DNA of 64,000 nt from Rheinheimera sp. (GTDB taxonomy: Bacteria; Pseudomonadota; Gammaproteobacteria; Enterobacterales; Alteromonadaceae). Below, one piece after another: positions 25,489 through 34,043 of the stretch. Under the pieces are notes generated by a model, which had not been told where the DNA came from, ran no database searches, and worked only from the letters and a program-made list of their open reading frames with translations. Made by a program: the position numbers and the translations under genes. Positions within the stretch are counted from its first letter, which is position 1, and the number at the start of each line of letters is the position of its first letter. The stretch is taken from positions 124,001-188,000 of the forward strand of contig NZ_JAUYGV010000007.1 in NCBI RefSeq assembly GCF_030690345.1. The letters are read 5' to 3'.

Positions 25489-27101
25489 CAGTTACTCCTC
25501 ACGGCGCTGCTATGCGCTGAAACTATGGTGCTGCTATGCGCAGACACTATGGCGTTGATTACCGCCTGGGCTTTGCTGCGGGTTTCATCGGCTTCAGCCT
25601 GGGCAATGGAATCAAACACTACACCGGCGCCGGCCTGAATATAAGCCGTGTTATCGGCGACATAAGCCGAGCGGATCACAATGCAGCTGTCAAAATCACC
25701 GTTGCCGGCTAAATAACCGACCGCCCCGCCGTAGCTGCCGCGGCGTTTGCCCTCGACGCCACGAATAAGCTCAGCGGCTTTGACTTTGGGCGCGCCAACC
25801 AAAGTGCCCATATTCATACAAGCCTGGTAGGCGTGCAGGGCATCCAGTTGGGGCTTTAAGGTACCGACCACGCGGGACACCAGGTGCATTACGTAGGAGT
25901 AACGGTCAACTTTTAGCAGCTCTTTCACGTAGCGGCTGCCGGGCACACTGATACGCGCCACATCGTTGCGGGCTAAATCGACCAACATTAAATGCTCGGC
26001 TTTTTCTTTTTCATCCTGGCGCAGCTCCAGCTCAATGCGGCTATCCAGGTCGCGGTCTATGCTGCCATCGCTTTTAAAGCCACGCCGCCGCGTACCGGCG
26101 ATAGGGTAAATTTCCACCTGACGGCTTTTAGCATCAAACTTCAGCGCCGACTCGGGCGAAGCGCCAAACAAGGTAAAGGCGGTGTCTGTTAAGTAAAACA
26201 TATAAGGGCTGGGGTTTTGCTGCTTTAACCGGGCGTAGGCAGCCAACGGATCCGGGCAGGGCAGGCGAAAACAGCGTGAGGGCACTACCTGAAAAATATC
26301 ACCGGCGACAATATGTTGTTTCAGCTTTTCCACCCGGGCGACAAAATCGGCATCGCTGATATCGACTTGCACCTCAGCCTTTATTGCTGTTGCTGCCGTG
26401 GTAGCTGGAGCGGGAGTTTGCAGCAACTGCTTTAGTTGTTCCAGCCGTTTACCAATGACAAAACAGTTGGCTGGCGCTTGCTCACCACAAAATACGTTGC
26501 CCACCAGCCGGCTATGGCCGCTTTGGTGATCCAGCACTAACAGCGTTTCTGCCAGATAAAACACATAGTCCGGGCACTGGTTTTCCGCGGTGGGCACTTC
26601 AGGCAGCTGCTCAACCGTTGCGACCATGTCATAGCCGATTACGCCGCCTAAAAATACCGCGAATGGCTCGTCACTTTGGCATTTAAGCTCAGATTGTAAG
26701 GTGCGCAGCACACTAAAGGGGTTGGTGCAAAGCAGGCGCTCGCTTTCTTCGAGCAATAATTCCGGCCGCTGATACGTAATGCGCAGTTGGTCTTTACTTT
26801 GCTCAACCGCCGCATTGCCACTGAGTTTATCCGCCAGATAAGGTAATAAAACGGCGCCATTGTTACTAACGGCTTTAACCACTACCGTTTGATCGTTGCA
26901 TTCTATCCGTAGCGCCGCATCAATCAGCAACAGGCTTTTTAAGTTATCTTTGCTGTCTATCTCGGCGGATTCTAACAACAACGAATAGGGGCTTTGTGCC
27001 GTAAGCTGCCGGTAGCACGACAGCGCATCGCTGTGGTACGGCAGCTGCATGGCGATACTGGCGACTTCGCCCAGCGTATCGGTGATATGGCTAAAAATCA
27101 T
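25488..27101 (-). CDS. trpE: Anthranilate synthase component I TrpE
   Basis: TrpE converts chorismate and ammonia to anthranilate, the committed step of tryptophan synthesis. The 537 residues show the feedback-binding LLES motif (residues 42-45), IAGTRRRG, DLARNDVARIS, and GTLVGAPKVKAAELIRGVEG with SYGGAVGYLAG at the active site. The C-terminus is unusual: an in-frame 24-bp tandem duplication (25506-25553) yields a repeated SAHSS tail after the conserved domain. It is the first structural gene of the operon, behind the trpL attenuator. Confidence 0.97.
   Translation of the reverse strand: MIFSHITDTLGEVASIAMQLPYHSDALSCYRQLTAQSPYSLLLESAEIDSKDNLKSLLLIDAALRIECNDQTVVVKAVSNNGAVLLPYLADKLSGNAAVEQSKDQLRITYQRPELLLEESERLLCTNPFSVLRTLQSELKCQSDEPFAVFLGGVIGYDMVATVEQLPEVPTAENQCPDYVFYLAETLLVLDHQSGHSRLVGNVFCGEQAPANCFVIGKRLEQLKQLLQTPAPATTAATAIKAEVQVDISDADFVARVEKLKQHIVAGDIFQVVPSRCFRLPCPDPLAAYARLKQQNPSPYMFYLTDTAFTLFGASPESALKFDAKSRQVEIYPIAGTRRRGFKSDGSIDRDLDSRIELELRQDEKEKAEHLMLVDLARNDVARISVPGSRYVKELLKVDRYSYVMHLVSRVVGTLKPQLDALHAYQACMNMGTLVGAPKVKAAELIRGVEGKRRGSYGGAVGYLAGNGDFDSCIVIRSAYVADNTAYIQAGAGVVFDSIAQAEADETRSKAQAVINAIVSAHSSTIVSAHSSAVRSN
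25506..25553 (-). repeat. 24-bp tandem duplication in the 3' end of trpE
   Basis: Two 24-bp units (25506-25529 and 25530-25553) match at most positions (GCTGCTATGCGC shared at the start, ACTATGG near the end). The frame is preserved. They lie just before the trpE stop. Confidence 0.8.
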
Positions 27102-27181
27102 GTTTTACTTTTTCCTTATGATGCATAAATTTAGTCAAACAATCTTTTATTAAGCCGGTTCGCACAGTGTTGCAGGCACAT

Positions 27182-27252
27182 AAAAAAAGCCCGCTTCTTG
27201 TGGAAACGGGCTTCGGTAATTAAAGCTAATACAACGCCTACACACGCCCGTT
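27182..27252 (-). promoter_or_regulatory. trp operon transcription attenuator
   Basis: On the minus strand the terminator is AAGCCCG ... CGGGCTT (27187-27213) followed by a run of U (27182-27187). The competing antiterminator pairs AACGGGC (27246-27252, inside trpL codons 18-20) with GCCCGTT (27205-27211). Ribosome stalling at the Trp codons leaves AACGGGC free, about 9 bases downstream, so the antiterminator can form. A ribosome reaching the trpL stop covers it and the terminator forms. The terminator lies 81 bases before trpE. Confidence 0.88.
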
Positions 27253-27303
27253 GGGAATGTGCCACCACCAGTTAGTCAGGTTAAGGGTTGTGATAAATTG
27301 CAT
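27238..27303 (-). CDS. trpL: trp operon leader peptide TrpL
   Basis: A 21-codon frame, ATG to TAG, with three consecutive TGG codons at positions 12-14 (context NLTNWWWHIPNG). It is placed directly before the attenuator hairpins, so its translation senses charged tRNA-Trp. It is too short for standard gene calling. Three adjacent Trp codons is one more than the E. coli leader. Confidence 0.9.
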   Translation of the reverse strand: MQFITTLNLTNWWWHIPNGRV

Positions 27304-27335
27304 TAGCTTTAGTAACCTTATTTGTTATGCCAGAC

Positions 27336-27365
27336 ATAAAACCGCAAAACGGTAGCAGGCGTCAA
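27336..27365 (-). promoter_or_regulatory. Predicted trp operon promoter
   Basis: On the minus strand TTGACG (27360-27365) and TTTTAT (27336-27341) are separated by 18 bases, about 33 bases before the leader ATG. Two direct copies of a 12-bp sequence (27317-27328 and 27369-27380) flank it. No classical TrpR palindrome was recognised. Confidence 0.5.
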
Positions 27366-27435
27366 GTGCTTATTTGTTATAACTCAGAAATAAAAGCGTA
27401 TAAGCGGCCGGATGGCCGCTATTTTTGGCGCTATG

Positions 27436-27612
27436 TTAGTTAACCGTTTTTTCCAGTTGTTGAATTTTCTGCCAAATTTCCTCGCTTTCGGCGGTTAAGT
27501 CAGCATACAGGCGCATATCGCCGTTACGCTGGGCGTGCATTGCCTGCTCCAGCTTGTGATCATAAGCTTTGCGCAGTTTTTTTACCGGGTCAGATTTTAA
27601 CCAGCCAAACAT
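27436..27612 (-). CDS. Small DUF6435-like protein
   Basis: A protein of 58 residues starting MFGWLKSDPVKKLRKAYDHK. It is mostly one or two amphipathic helices (LEQAMHAQRNGDMRLYADLTAESEEIWQKIQQLEK). This matches small Lacal_2735/DUF6435-type proteins of unknown function. ATG 27612 is preferred over 27627 because AGAGAA lies just upstream and the family starts MFG. It lies between the trp promoter and the divergent rnm gene. Confidence 0.7.
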   Translation of the reverse strand: MFGWLKSDPVKKLRKAYDHKLEQAMHAQRNGDMRLYADLTAESEEIWQKIQQLEKTVN

Positions 27613-27730
27613 AGTATTTCTCTGCATTGAGATAGTGGTGTCAGCATACGTGGCGAAGGCGCAAAGAGTTCAGTTTACTTTGTTATAGGCCGGTGCTGTG
27701 CGACAATAGCCGTCTTATGTTGAGGTACTG

Positions 27731-28588
27731 ATGAAAATTGATTTACACAGCCATACCCTGTGCTCTGACGGCGTATTATCGCCTGCCGATTTGGTGGCGC
27801 GTGCGGTAGAGAAGGGCGTGGATGCGCTGGCCATTACCGACCATGACACCGTGGCCGGTTTAGCTGCGGCGCGGCAGGCTATTACTGAGCAGCAATTGCC
27901 GTTGCAACTGATTAACGGTGTGGAAATTTCAACTGCCTGGCAGCAATTGGAAATTCATATTGTGGGCTTAAATATCAACCCGGATTGCCCACAATTTTTA
28001 CAGCGCTTAGGCACGCAGCAGCAAGCAAGGTTAGTGCGCGCAGAAGAGATGGCGCGACGTTTAGAGAAAAGCCAGATCCCGGATGTATTGCCGGCGGTGC
28101 TTAAGCTGGCTAACGGCGCGGCCTTAACCCGCACCCATTTTGCCCGTCACCTGGTCAGTATCGGCAAAGCCGGTACGATGGATGGCGTGTTTAAAAAGTA
28201 TTTAGGCCGCGGCAAAATTGGTTATGTGCCGAATAACTGGGTTGAGATGGCAGAGGCCATTGCATGGATCCACGATGCCGGCGGTGTGGCCGTGCTGGCG
28301 CACCCGCTGAAATATAAGCTGACGACGAAATGGGTAAAACGGCTGGCTGAGCAGTTTGCCGCCGCCGGTGGCGATGCCATAGAAGTGATTTCACCGCAGC
28401 AAACGCCGGTGCAAAAACGTGAGCTGTGGGCACTGTGTCAGTTACATGGCTTAACGGCGTCGGTCGGCTCTGATTTTCATCAGGTAACAACTTGGAATGA
28501 TATCGGAAAAAACCTATATTTAACCGACGATGTAATACCGGTGTGGGCCAACTGGCCGCTAAGCGGATTACAGCCACAAAGTGTTTAA
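27731..28588 (+). CDS. rnm: PHP-domain 5'-3' exoribonuclease (RNase AM, YciV/TrpH)
   Basis: A protein of 285 residues. The PHP metal motifs are IDLHSHTLCSDG at the start, AITDHDTVAGL near residue 36, INGVEISTAW, and later VLAHPLKY and SVGSDFHQ. The E. coli homologue YciV (formerly TrpH) trims 5' ends of rRNA and digests short RNAs. It stands beside the trp operon as in E. coli and probably shares transcription with yciO, 45 bases on. It is cytoplasmic. Confidence 0.92.
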   Translation: MKIDLHSHTLCSDGVLSPADLVARAVEKGVDALAITDHDTVAGLAAARQAITEQQLPLQLINGVEISTAWQQLEIHIVGLNINPDCPQFLQRLGTQQQARLVRAEEMARRLEKSQIPDVLPAVLKLANGAALTRTHFARHLVSIGKAGTMDGVFKKYLGRGKIGYVPNNWVEMAEAIAWIHDAGGVAVLAHPLKYKLTTKWVKRLAEQFAAAGGDAIEVISPQQTPVQKRELWALCQLHGLTASVGSDFHQVTTWNDIGKNLYLTDDVIPVWANWPLSGLQPQSV

Positions 28589-28633
28589 GCCGCTAACAGC
28601 ACTATAGAAAATACTATTTAAAGAAGAATAACG

Positions 28634-29254
28634 ATGAGCCAATTTTTTCATATTCACCCGGAAACACCGCAGCAGCGTTTGCTTAAACAAGCGGTGCAGA
28701 TTATTCAGCAGGGCGGTGTGGTTATTTATCCGACCGACAGCGGCTATGCTTTGGGTTGCCATGTTGGTGACAAAAACGCCATGGAGCGCATTTTACAAAT
28801 CCGTCAAGTCAGTGGTGATCACCATTTTACCCTGCTGTGCCGTGATTTATCCGAGCTGTCGGTATATGCCAAAGTAGAAAACAGCGCCTTTCGGTTGATC
28901 AAAAATAATACCCCAGGCGCTTATACCTTTATTTTGCGCGGTACCAAAGAAGTGCCGAAGCGCTTGTTAAATGAGAAAAAGAAAACCATCGGCCTGCGCA
29001 TTCCGGAAAACAAAGTGGCGTTGGCATTGCTGGCAGAGTTGGGTGAACCGCTGCTCAGTACCAGTCTGATATTGCCTGGCGAAGAGTTTGCCGAAAGCGA
29101 CCCGGAAGAAATGCGCGCCAGGTTGGAGAAGCAGGTCGATTTAATTATGCATGGCGGCATTATTGGTGAAGCGCCAACCACCGTGATTGATTTATCGGAC
29201 GATGAACCGGTGCTGCTGCGTGAAGGCCGTGGCGACCCGACGCCGTTTCGTTAA
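28634..29254 (+). CDS. yciO: YciO family (Sua5/YrdC-like) protein
   Basis: A protein of 206 residues with the Sua5/YrdC/YciO fold. GGVVIYPTDSGYALGCHV and KNAMERILQIRQ bind the nucleotide and threonine side. PGAYTFILRGTKEVPKRLLNEKKKTIGLRIPE is the KxR-type core, then LLSTSLILPGEE. The family makes threonylcarbamoyl-AMP for tRNA t6A37. YciO itself is a paralogue with weak or different activity. It lies between rnm and scpA, as in many gammaproteobacteria. Confidence 0.92.
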   Translation: MSQFFHIHPETPQQRLLKQAVQIIQQGGVVIYPTDSGYALGCHVGDKNAMERILQIRQVSGDHHFTLLCRDLSELSVYAKVENSAFRLIKNNTPGAYTFILRGTKEVPKRLLNEKKKTIGLRIPENKVALALLAELGEPLLSTSLILPGEEFAESDPEEMRARLEKQVDLIMHGGIIGEAPTTVIDLSDDEPVLLREGRGDPTPFR

Positions 29255-29276
29255 ACGCTGACGCCAAGAGCTGACA

Positions 29277-30113
29277 TTGAGCGACAATTTACCTGATAAC
29301 CTGCCCGATAGCCTGACCATACAGCAACCGCTGCCGCTGGCCTTTGTGCGTGGCGAAGCGGTGCTGGATCGGCCGGAAGATTTGTATATTCCTCCGGATG
29401 CATTGGAAATTCTGCTTGATGCTTTTGAAGGCCCGCTGGATTTTCTGCTGTATTTAATCCGCAAACATAAGTTTGATATTGTCGACTTACCGGTAAACGA
29501 AATTACGCTGCAATATATGGAATATATTGACCTGATGCAGGGGCTGAATTTTGAGCTGGCGGCAGAGTATCTGGTGATGGCGGCGATGCTGGCCGAGATT
29601 AAATCGCGCTTATTGTTGCCGCGGCACAGCGAAGTGGAAGACGAAGAGGCTGATCCGCGGGCCGAGCTGATCCGCCGCCTGCAGGAATACGAGGTATTTA
29701 AACAGGCCGCCACTGAGCTCGACAGCCTGCCGCGCGATGAGCGCGATCACTTTAACGCCAATGCAGTGTTGGCAGATAACTTTGCACCGCTGCTGATTTT
29801 ACCCGATGTTGAACTGGCCGAACTTAGCCTGGCACTGAAAGACATTGTAAAGCGCGCAAAAGACTTTCAGCACCATCATATTAAGCGCGAGCATTTATCT
29901 ACCCGTGAACGTATGAGCCGTATTCTGGACTTGCTCAGCCAACATAATGGCTATCTGGCGTTTTCCGGCTGTTTTGATGTAACAGAAGGCCGTGAAGGGG
30001 TAGTGGTGACCTTTTTAGCTATGCTGGAGCTGACCAAAGAAAAGCTGGTTGAGATTATTCAGGTAGAAGCCTATGGCCAAATTCATGTCAAACTCAAAGC
30101 AGGTGAGGCATAA
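29277..30113 (+). CDS. scpA: Segregation and condensation protein A
   Basis: A protein of 278 residues. ScpA is the kleisin that bridges the SMC heads, acting with ScpB in chromosome compaction. The conserved N-terminal block FEGPLDFLLYLIRKHKFDIVD, the following LAAEYLVMAAMLAEIKSRLLLP and the C-terminal winged helix (VVVTFLAMLELTKEKLVEIIQ) are clear. TTG 29277 with AAGAG 7 bases upstream is the best start. The first 25 residues are a variable polar extension. The stop overlaps scpB (TAATG). Confidence 0.94.
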   Translation: MSDNLPDNLPDSLTIQQPLPLAFVRGEAVLDRPEDLYIPPDALEILLDAFEGPLDFLLYLIRKHKFDIVDLPVNEITLQYMEYIDLMQGLNFELAAEYLVMAAMLAEIKSRLLLPRHSEVEDEEADPRAELIRRLQEYEVFKQAATELDSLPRDERDHFNANAVLADNFAPLLILPDVELAELSLALKDIVKRAKDFQHHHIKREHLSTRERMSRILDLLSQHNGYLAFSGCFDVTEGREGVVVTFLAMLELTKEKLVEIIQVEAYGQIHVKLKAGEA

Positions 30114-30697
30114 TGGCGGATAAAATTAATGATGTGCAGCTGATGCAACTGGTGGAAGCGGCGATTTTTGCCGCCGACAAGCCACTTAGCAGTGATGATT
30201 TACAAAGCACAGTGCTGGATGGCTTAAATGTCAGTAAAAAGCGCCTGAGCGACACGCTGCTACGATTAACGCAGGATTATGCCGGTCGCGGCATCACCTT
30301 AACTGAGACGGCATCGGGCTATCGCTTTATGACCAGGCCGGAGCTGAGTGACTATTTAGCCCGGTTGTGGCCGGAGCGCTCGCCGCGTTATTCGCGCGCC
30401 GTGCTTGAAACCCTGGCGCTGATAGCCTATCGCCAACCCATTACCCGCGGTGAAATAGAAGATATCCGTGGCGTGTCGGTAAGCAGCCAGATTATGCGTA
30501 CCTTGCTTGACCGCAACTGGGTTAAGGTAGTTGGTCATAAAGAAGTACCCGGCAGGCCGGGGTTATACGCCACTACAAAAGAGTTTTTAGATTACTTTGG
30601 TTTGAAACATTTAAACCAATTACCCCCTTTGCCGGAATTTCAGGCCATTAGCCTGGATCTGGCCGACACCGTCGTGACGACAGGAGAATTGCACTAA
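30113..30697 (+). CDS. scpB: Segregation and condensation protein B
   Basis: A protein of 194 residues, the dimeric winged-helix partner of ScpA. Signature segments are [56 protein letters not shown] and [18 protein letters not shown]. The start overlaps the scpA stop by one base and the stop overlaps the rluB start (TAATG), so scpA-scpB-rluB is a coupled operon. Confidence 0.96.
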   Translation: MADKINDVQLMQLVEAAIFAADKPLSSDDLQSTVLDGLNVSKKRLSDTLLRLTQDYAGRGITLTETASGYRFMTRPELSDYLARLWPERSPRYSRAVLETLALIAYRQPITRGEIEDIRGVSVSSQIMRTLLDRNWVKVVGHKEVPGRPGLYATTKEFLDYFGLKHLNQLPPLPEFQAISLDLADTVVTTGELH

Positions 30698-31707
30698 TGA
30701 GTGAAAAAGTCGCAAGTGAAAAGCTACAAAAAGTATTGGCCCGCGCCGGCGTAGGTTCACGCCGCGAAATGGAAGAGTGGATAAGCGGCGGCAGGGTTAC
30801 CGTAGATGGTAAACCGGCAACCTTAGGCGACCGCATCAGCCCCACTCAGCAAGTACGGGTAGACGGCCACCCGGTACAAATTGCCAGCGAAGCCGAGCAA
30901 ATATGCCGCGTACTGGCGTACCACAAACCGGAAGGTGAAATTTGCTCGCGTACCGATCCGGAAGGCCGGCCTACGGTATTTTCGCGTCTGCCAAACATCA
31001 AAGGCGCGCGCTGGATAGCTATTGGTCGTCTCGATATTAACACCTCAGGTTTATTGCTGTTTACCACCGACGGTGAGCTGGCCAACCGCCTGATGCATCC
31101 CAAGTTTGAAGTAGAGCGTGAATACGCCGTGCGGGTATTTGGTGATGTGAACGATGCGATGATCCAGCGTCTGCGCACCGGTGTTGAATTGGAAGATGGC
31201 AAAGCTAACTTCAAAAAAATTAAAGCCCTGCCGGGCGAAGGCATTAACCGCTGGTTCCATGTGGTATTAACTGAAGGGCGTAACCGTGAAGTACGCCGGA
31301 TGTGGGAATCACAGGGCGCGGTAGTCAGCCGGCTTATTCGCGTGCGCTATGGCGATTTACTGCTGCCAAAACATTTACCGGCAGGCGGCTATGCCGAATA
31401 CCCGCTGGAAGATGTGAACTATCTGCGTAAGTTAGTCAGCTTAGCGCCGGAAGTAGCGACTTTAGTAAAACCGGAAGACCGCGATGAGCGCCGTCGTCGC
31501 ATGGCCAGCATGAAACGCGCGGTGCGTAAGCATGATATTGCGGCCAAAACACCGGAGCGCGCACCAAAAGAGCGCAAGCCAACAGAAGCCCGGCCCGCCA
31601 AATCGGATAGCGCCAAGCCGGCAGGGCGCAGAGGCCCGGCCAAGCCTAAAGGCAAACCACAACGCCAGCCCAACGGTAAAAAACCAAGCCGTGAAGGCAG
31701 AGGTTAA
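30697..31707 (+). CDS. rluB: 23S rRNA pseudouridine(2605) synthase RluB
   Basis: A protein of 336 residues. The S4 RNA-binding domain (residues 5-60, [22 protein letters not shown]) precedes the RsuA-type catalytic domain with [17 protein letters not shown] (nucleophile Asp) and [12 protein letters not shown]. The last 90 residues are a basic, Pro/Lys/Arg/Ala-rich tail, probably disordered and RNA binding, as in other RluB. Followed by a strong hairpin terminator. Confidence 0.95.
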   Translation: MSEKVASEKLQKVLARAGVGSRREMEEWISGGRVTVDGKPATLGDRISPTQQVRVDGHPVQIASEAEQICRVLAYHKPEGEICSRTDPEGRPTVFSRLPNIKGARWIAIGRLDINTSGLLLFTTDGELANRLMHPKFEVEREYAVRVFGDVNDAMIQRLRTGVELEDGKANFKKIKALPGEGINRWFHVVLTEGRNREVRRMWESQGAVVSRLIRVRYGDLLLPKHLPAGGYAEYPLEDVNYLRKLVSLAPEVATLVKPEDRDERRRRMASMKRAVRKHDIAAKTPERAPKERKPTEARPAKSDSAKPAGRRGPAKPKGKPQRQPNGKKPSREGRG

Positions 31708-31710
31708 GTG

Positions 31711-31749
31711 AAATACAACAAAGGCGCATAAAGCGCCTTTGTTGTATTT
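31711..31749. terminator. 17-bp perfect hairpin terminator after rluB
   Basis: Arms 31711-31727 and 31733-31749 are exactly complementary around loop ATAAA. The GGCGC/GCGCC core is followed by TTTGTTGTATTT. It sits between convergent genes and should work on both sides. Confidence 0.87.
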
Positions 31750-31769
31750 AAAGAGTATTACAGCCGCAG

Positions 31770-32069
31770 CTAAGCGTTTGTGTAAATTGTTCTGGGTACT
31801 GTGAACATAGTAGCCACAGCTACTAATCCACCGGTAAATGTAATCAACGGGCCGGTGATAATGCCGCCAAGCTGAAAATAGCCTATCACTGAGCCGGTTA
31901 TCATTAGTATTAAACCAAGGTTTTTTACTACCGCCGCCTTGCGGTTTTCATGGCTCCATTGCTGACAATCAGCGCATTGCAGTATAAAAATACCGTTCAA
32001 TTTCTTTGTTGCTGCAGCCTGTTTTAAATTCACTTTGTGGTTGCAGGCAGGGCATTCCAACATTTTCAT
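31770..32069 (-). CDS. Hypothetical zinc-ribbon membrane protein
   Basis: A protein of 99 residues. A zinc-ribbon-like N-terminus has CPACNHKVNL and LQCADCQQW (two CxxC knuckles, residues 5-35). Two membrane segments follow (about 48-66 and 70-90). I do not recognise the family. Its ATG overlaps the stop of the FGE-like gene (TGATG), so it is the third gene of a small coupled set with 32898-33884 and 32069-32890. Confidence 0.7.
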   Translation of the reverse strand: MKMLECPACNHKVNLKQAAATKKLNGIFILQCADCQQWSHENRKAAVVKNLGLILMITGSVIGYFQLGGIITGPLITFTGGLVAVATMFTVPRTIYTNA

Positions 32070-32890
32070 CAGTGCATTTCCCTTACCAACCTGAAGCCGA
32101 CAGAGGGATATTTGCCATCAATAGACACTCCGCTGCGGGCAGATAATCTGGTGTTGTGTGCCCGGTCTGAGTAACTACCGCCTTTGACAATACGATTCTC
32201 ACAATCGCCAGTTTTCACCGGTGTTGTATCATTTGAGCGATTCTTTTCGTCATCGCAATCTAACACCCATTCTGCGACGTTGGATGTTACGTCATACAAC
32301 CCATAAGGGTTTGCGCCATAGCGGCCGGATATCCATGGCTGTGCAGCTTCGGTGCCGGCTGTGCAATCAGCAATATCGCGGTCACAGTGTTCTTTACTCT
32401 GAATATAGTTATCGCCCCACCAGTACACTGTTTTGCTGCCCGCTCTGGCGGCATATTCCCACTCGGTTTCAGAGGGTAAGCGATAATATTGGTTGGTTTG
32501 TTCCGTTAACCATTTGGCGTAGGCTGTAGCGTCCATCCAACTGACATTAATCACCGGCATATCGCCCCGGCCCCAGCCTCTGTCATCCGGTAAGGCACGA
32601 TTAGTCGCTTTAGCAAACTTATCGTACTGCGCAAAGGTAACTTCAGTACGACTGATAGCAAAAGCCGTGCTGTTTTTTATTGAGCGCTGCGGGCCAAGAT
32701 AACCGATAGAAGTAGTATATTCTTCACCGGCAATACCTTTCCCCGCCGGGATAACACTTAACTGCGGCCCTTCGCTGCCATCGCTGAGCTTATCGGAAAA
32801 GAATTCAGCGGTATAAGGGATGTTTTTACCACATGAAATAATCAACACTGGTACAGTGAATACTGCTAATACGTTTTTTAGCAAAGACAT
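32069..32890 (-). CDS. Formylglycine-generating-enzyme-like (SUMF1) lipoprotein, catalytic Cys absent
   Basis: A protein of 273 residues from ATG 32890, which has AGGAAG upstream. The first 20 residues form a lipoprotein signal with lipobox IISC (Cys20). The FGE-sulfatase/C-type-lectin-like domain shows ISRTEVTFAQYDKFAKAT, MPVINVSWMDATAYAKWLTE, YRLPSETEWEYAARAG, NPYGLYDVTSNVAEWVLD, and RIVKGGSYSDRAHNTRLSARSG ending GFRLVREMH. True FGEs have two Cys in the segment after RGGS; here none is present. Other Cys (about residues 169-175 and 218-233) could form disulfides. It is probably a non-enzymatic or binding protein. The frame opens further upstream but that part overlaps the neighbour gene. 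Confidence 0.82.
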   Translation of the reverse strand: MSLLKNVLAVFTVPVLIISCGKNIPYTAEFFSDKLSDGSEGPQLSVIPAGKGIAGEEYTTSIGYLGPQRSIKNSTAFAISRTEVTFAQYDKFAKATNRALPDDRGWGRGDMPVINVSWMDATAYAKWLTEQTNQYYRLPSETEWEYAARAGSKTVYWWGDNYIQSKEHCDRDIADCTAGTEAAQPWISGRYGANPYGLYDVTSNVAEWVLDCDDEKNRSNDTTPVKTGDCENRIVKGGSYSDRAHNTRLSARSGVSIDGKYPSVGFRLVREMH

Positions 32891-32897
32891 ATTCTTC

Positions 32898-33884
32898 CTA
32901 TTCATTAACGCTGTAACCGATAATAAAGCTACGGGCACTCCCGGCTTTACCTGCCAGGCTGGTGCCACTGCCGTAAGTGGTGACGCTGGCGCCAACTAAC
33001 TCCAGAAACTTAGTACCAAGCAGGGCCTGCACCTGCTTTTGAGAAAAGACTTTAGTCGCCTTGGTGCCGTCATCCAGCAGTTTACCGTGCAACATAACGG
33101 CTTTAAGCGCTTTTTTTGATTTTTCTAACTGACGGTATTCCAGTTTTAATATTTCTTCAGCTAATTGTTTGCGCTCTGCTCTGGACAACGCTTTGTACAT
33201 TTTGAGTAGTCCGGCTTTGCCAATGCCTCGCTTGCGTAGCGCAGTGACAAGAATAGCTTGATTACCCAGTGTTTTAGTTACATCAGCTAATTGGGCAACG
33301 TCAGTTGCGATTATCAACGCATTAAATAATGGTGATTCATCCAGATAGTCGTTGTAGTGCGCATTGCCGGAGACTGCATTATAAGAGCGGCCGATTCCGG
33401 TACCACATTGAAAGGTTGCGGCAGCAGTAGCCGTTAGTGTTAACGGCATTGCAGCCCAGGCGGCACCTACTGTCACTGTGCCGCCACCAGCCTCAACCAC
33501 TAATAAAACCCAGCCGATAGCGGCACCGGCGCAGCTAACACCAGCACCTTTTAATTCAGAGCCAATACTTGATTTTGCAGTCCGCAGTGCTTTTTCAGCC
33601 GATTGGTGCTTAGGTAGTTTAATTTCCCGAATATAAATGGTTTTGCCATCTGCCCTACAGCTATTGCGCAGTACTCTGGCAAAAAACAGAGACTCACGCT
33701 CAATACCGGTAATAACGTAACTTGATAGCTCAGAGTTGTAACCGATGAAAGTTACACCAGCGCCGTAGAATTCAGGATCGCTATCTAACTGCGCGTACAT
33801 TTTTTCTAGCTTAGTATCGGGGAAAAGTTGGTTAATTTTTTGTTCTTGATAGTTGCCGGCGAACCTTAATGCAGCAAGAGCCAT
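32898..33884 (-). CDS. Hypothetical protein with glycine/alanine-rich hydrophobic hairpin
   Basis: A protein of 328 residues; I do not recognise the family. Residues 1-120 are soluble and mixed. About residues 122-172 form a Gly/Ala-rich hydrophobic stretch (SCAGAAIGWVLLVVEAGGGT, then AAWAAMPLTLTATAAA) that could make two membrane-crossing helices. The last 120 residues are Lys/Leu-rich helices, ending IIGYSVNE. There is no signal peptide. ATG 33884 has AAAGGAA upstream and is preferred over 33914. It is the first of three coupled genes, followed 7 bases on by the FGE-like lipoprotein gene. The central hydrophobic hairpin resembles those of some toxins and effectors, but this is only a shape similarity. 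Confidence 0.68.
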   Translation of the reverse strand: MALAALRFAGNYQEQKINQLFPDTKLEKMYAQLDSDPEFYGAGVTFIGYNSELSSYVITGIERESLFFARVLRNSCRADGKTIYIREIKLPKHQSAEKALRTAKSSIGSELKGAGVSCAGAAIGWVLLVVEAGGGTVTVGAAWAAMPLTLTATAAATFQCGTGIGRSYNAVSGNAHYNDYLDESPLFNALIIATDVAQLADVTKTLGNQAILVTALRKRGIGKAGLLKMYKALSRAERKQLAEEILKLEYRQLEKSKKALKAVMLHGKLLDDGTKATKVFSQKQVQALLGTKFLELVGASVTTYGSGTSLAGKAGSARSFIIGYSVNE

Positions 33885-34043
33885 ATCAATTCCTTTTGAA
33901 ATAAATTGGCGCATTTTACGGTGTTAGCTGATAACTGTAAATTAATTAATTGTTAATATTAATAGTGGTGAGTATCTGCTGACTTATGCAGGTAATAAAA
34001 CCGGTTGAGTTACCCGGTTAAGTTGTACACTGGCTGTGGTCAG

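Noticed and set aside
32891..32995. N-terminal extension of the FGE-like lipoprotein
   Set aside because: It overlaps the upstream 328-aa gene. The lipoprotein signal beginning at 32890 with its own Shine-Dalgarno is the better start.
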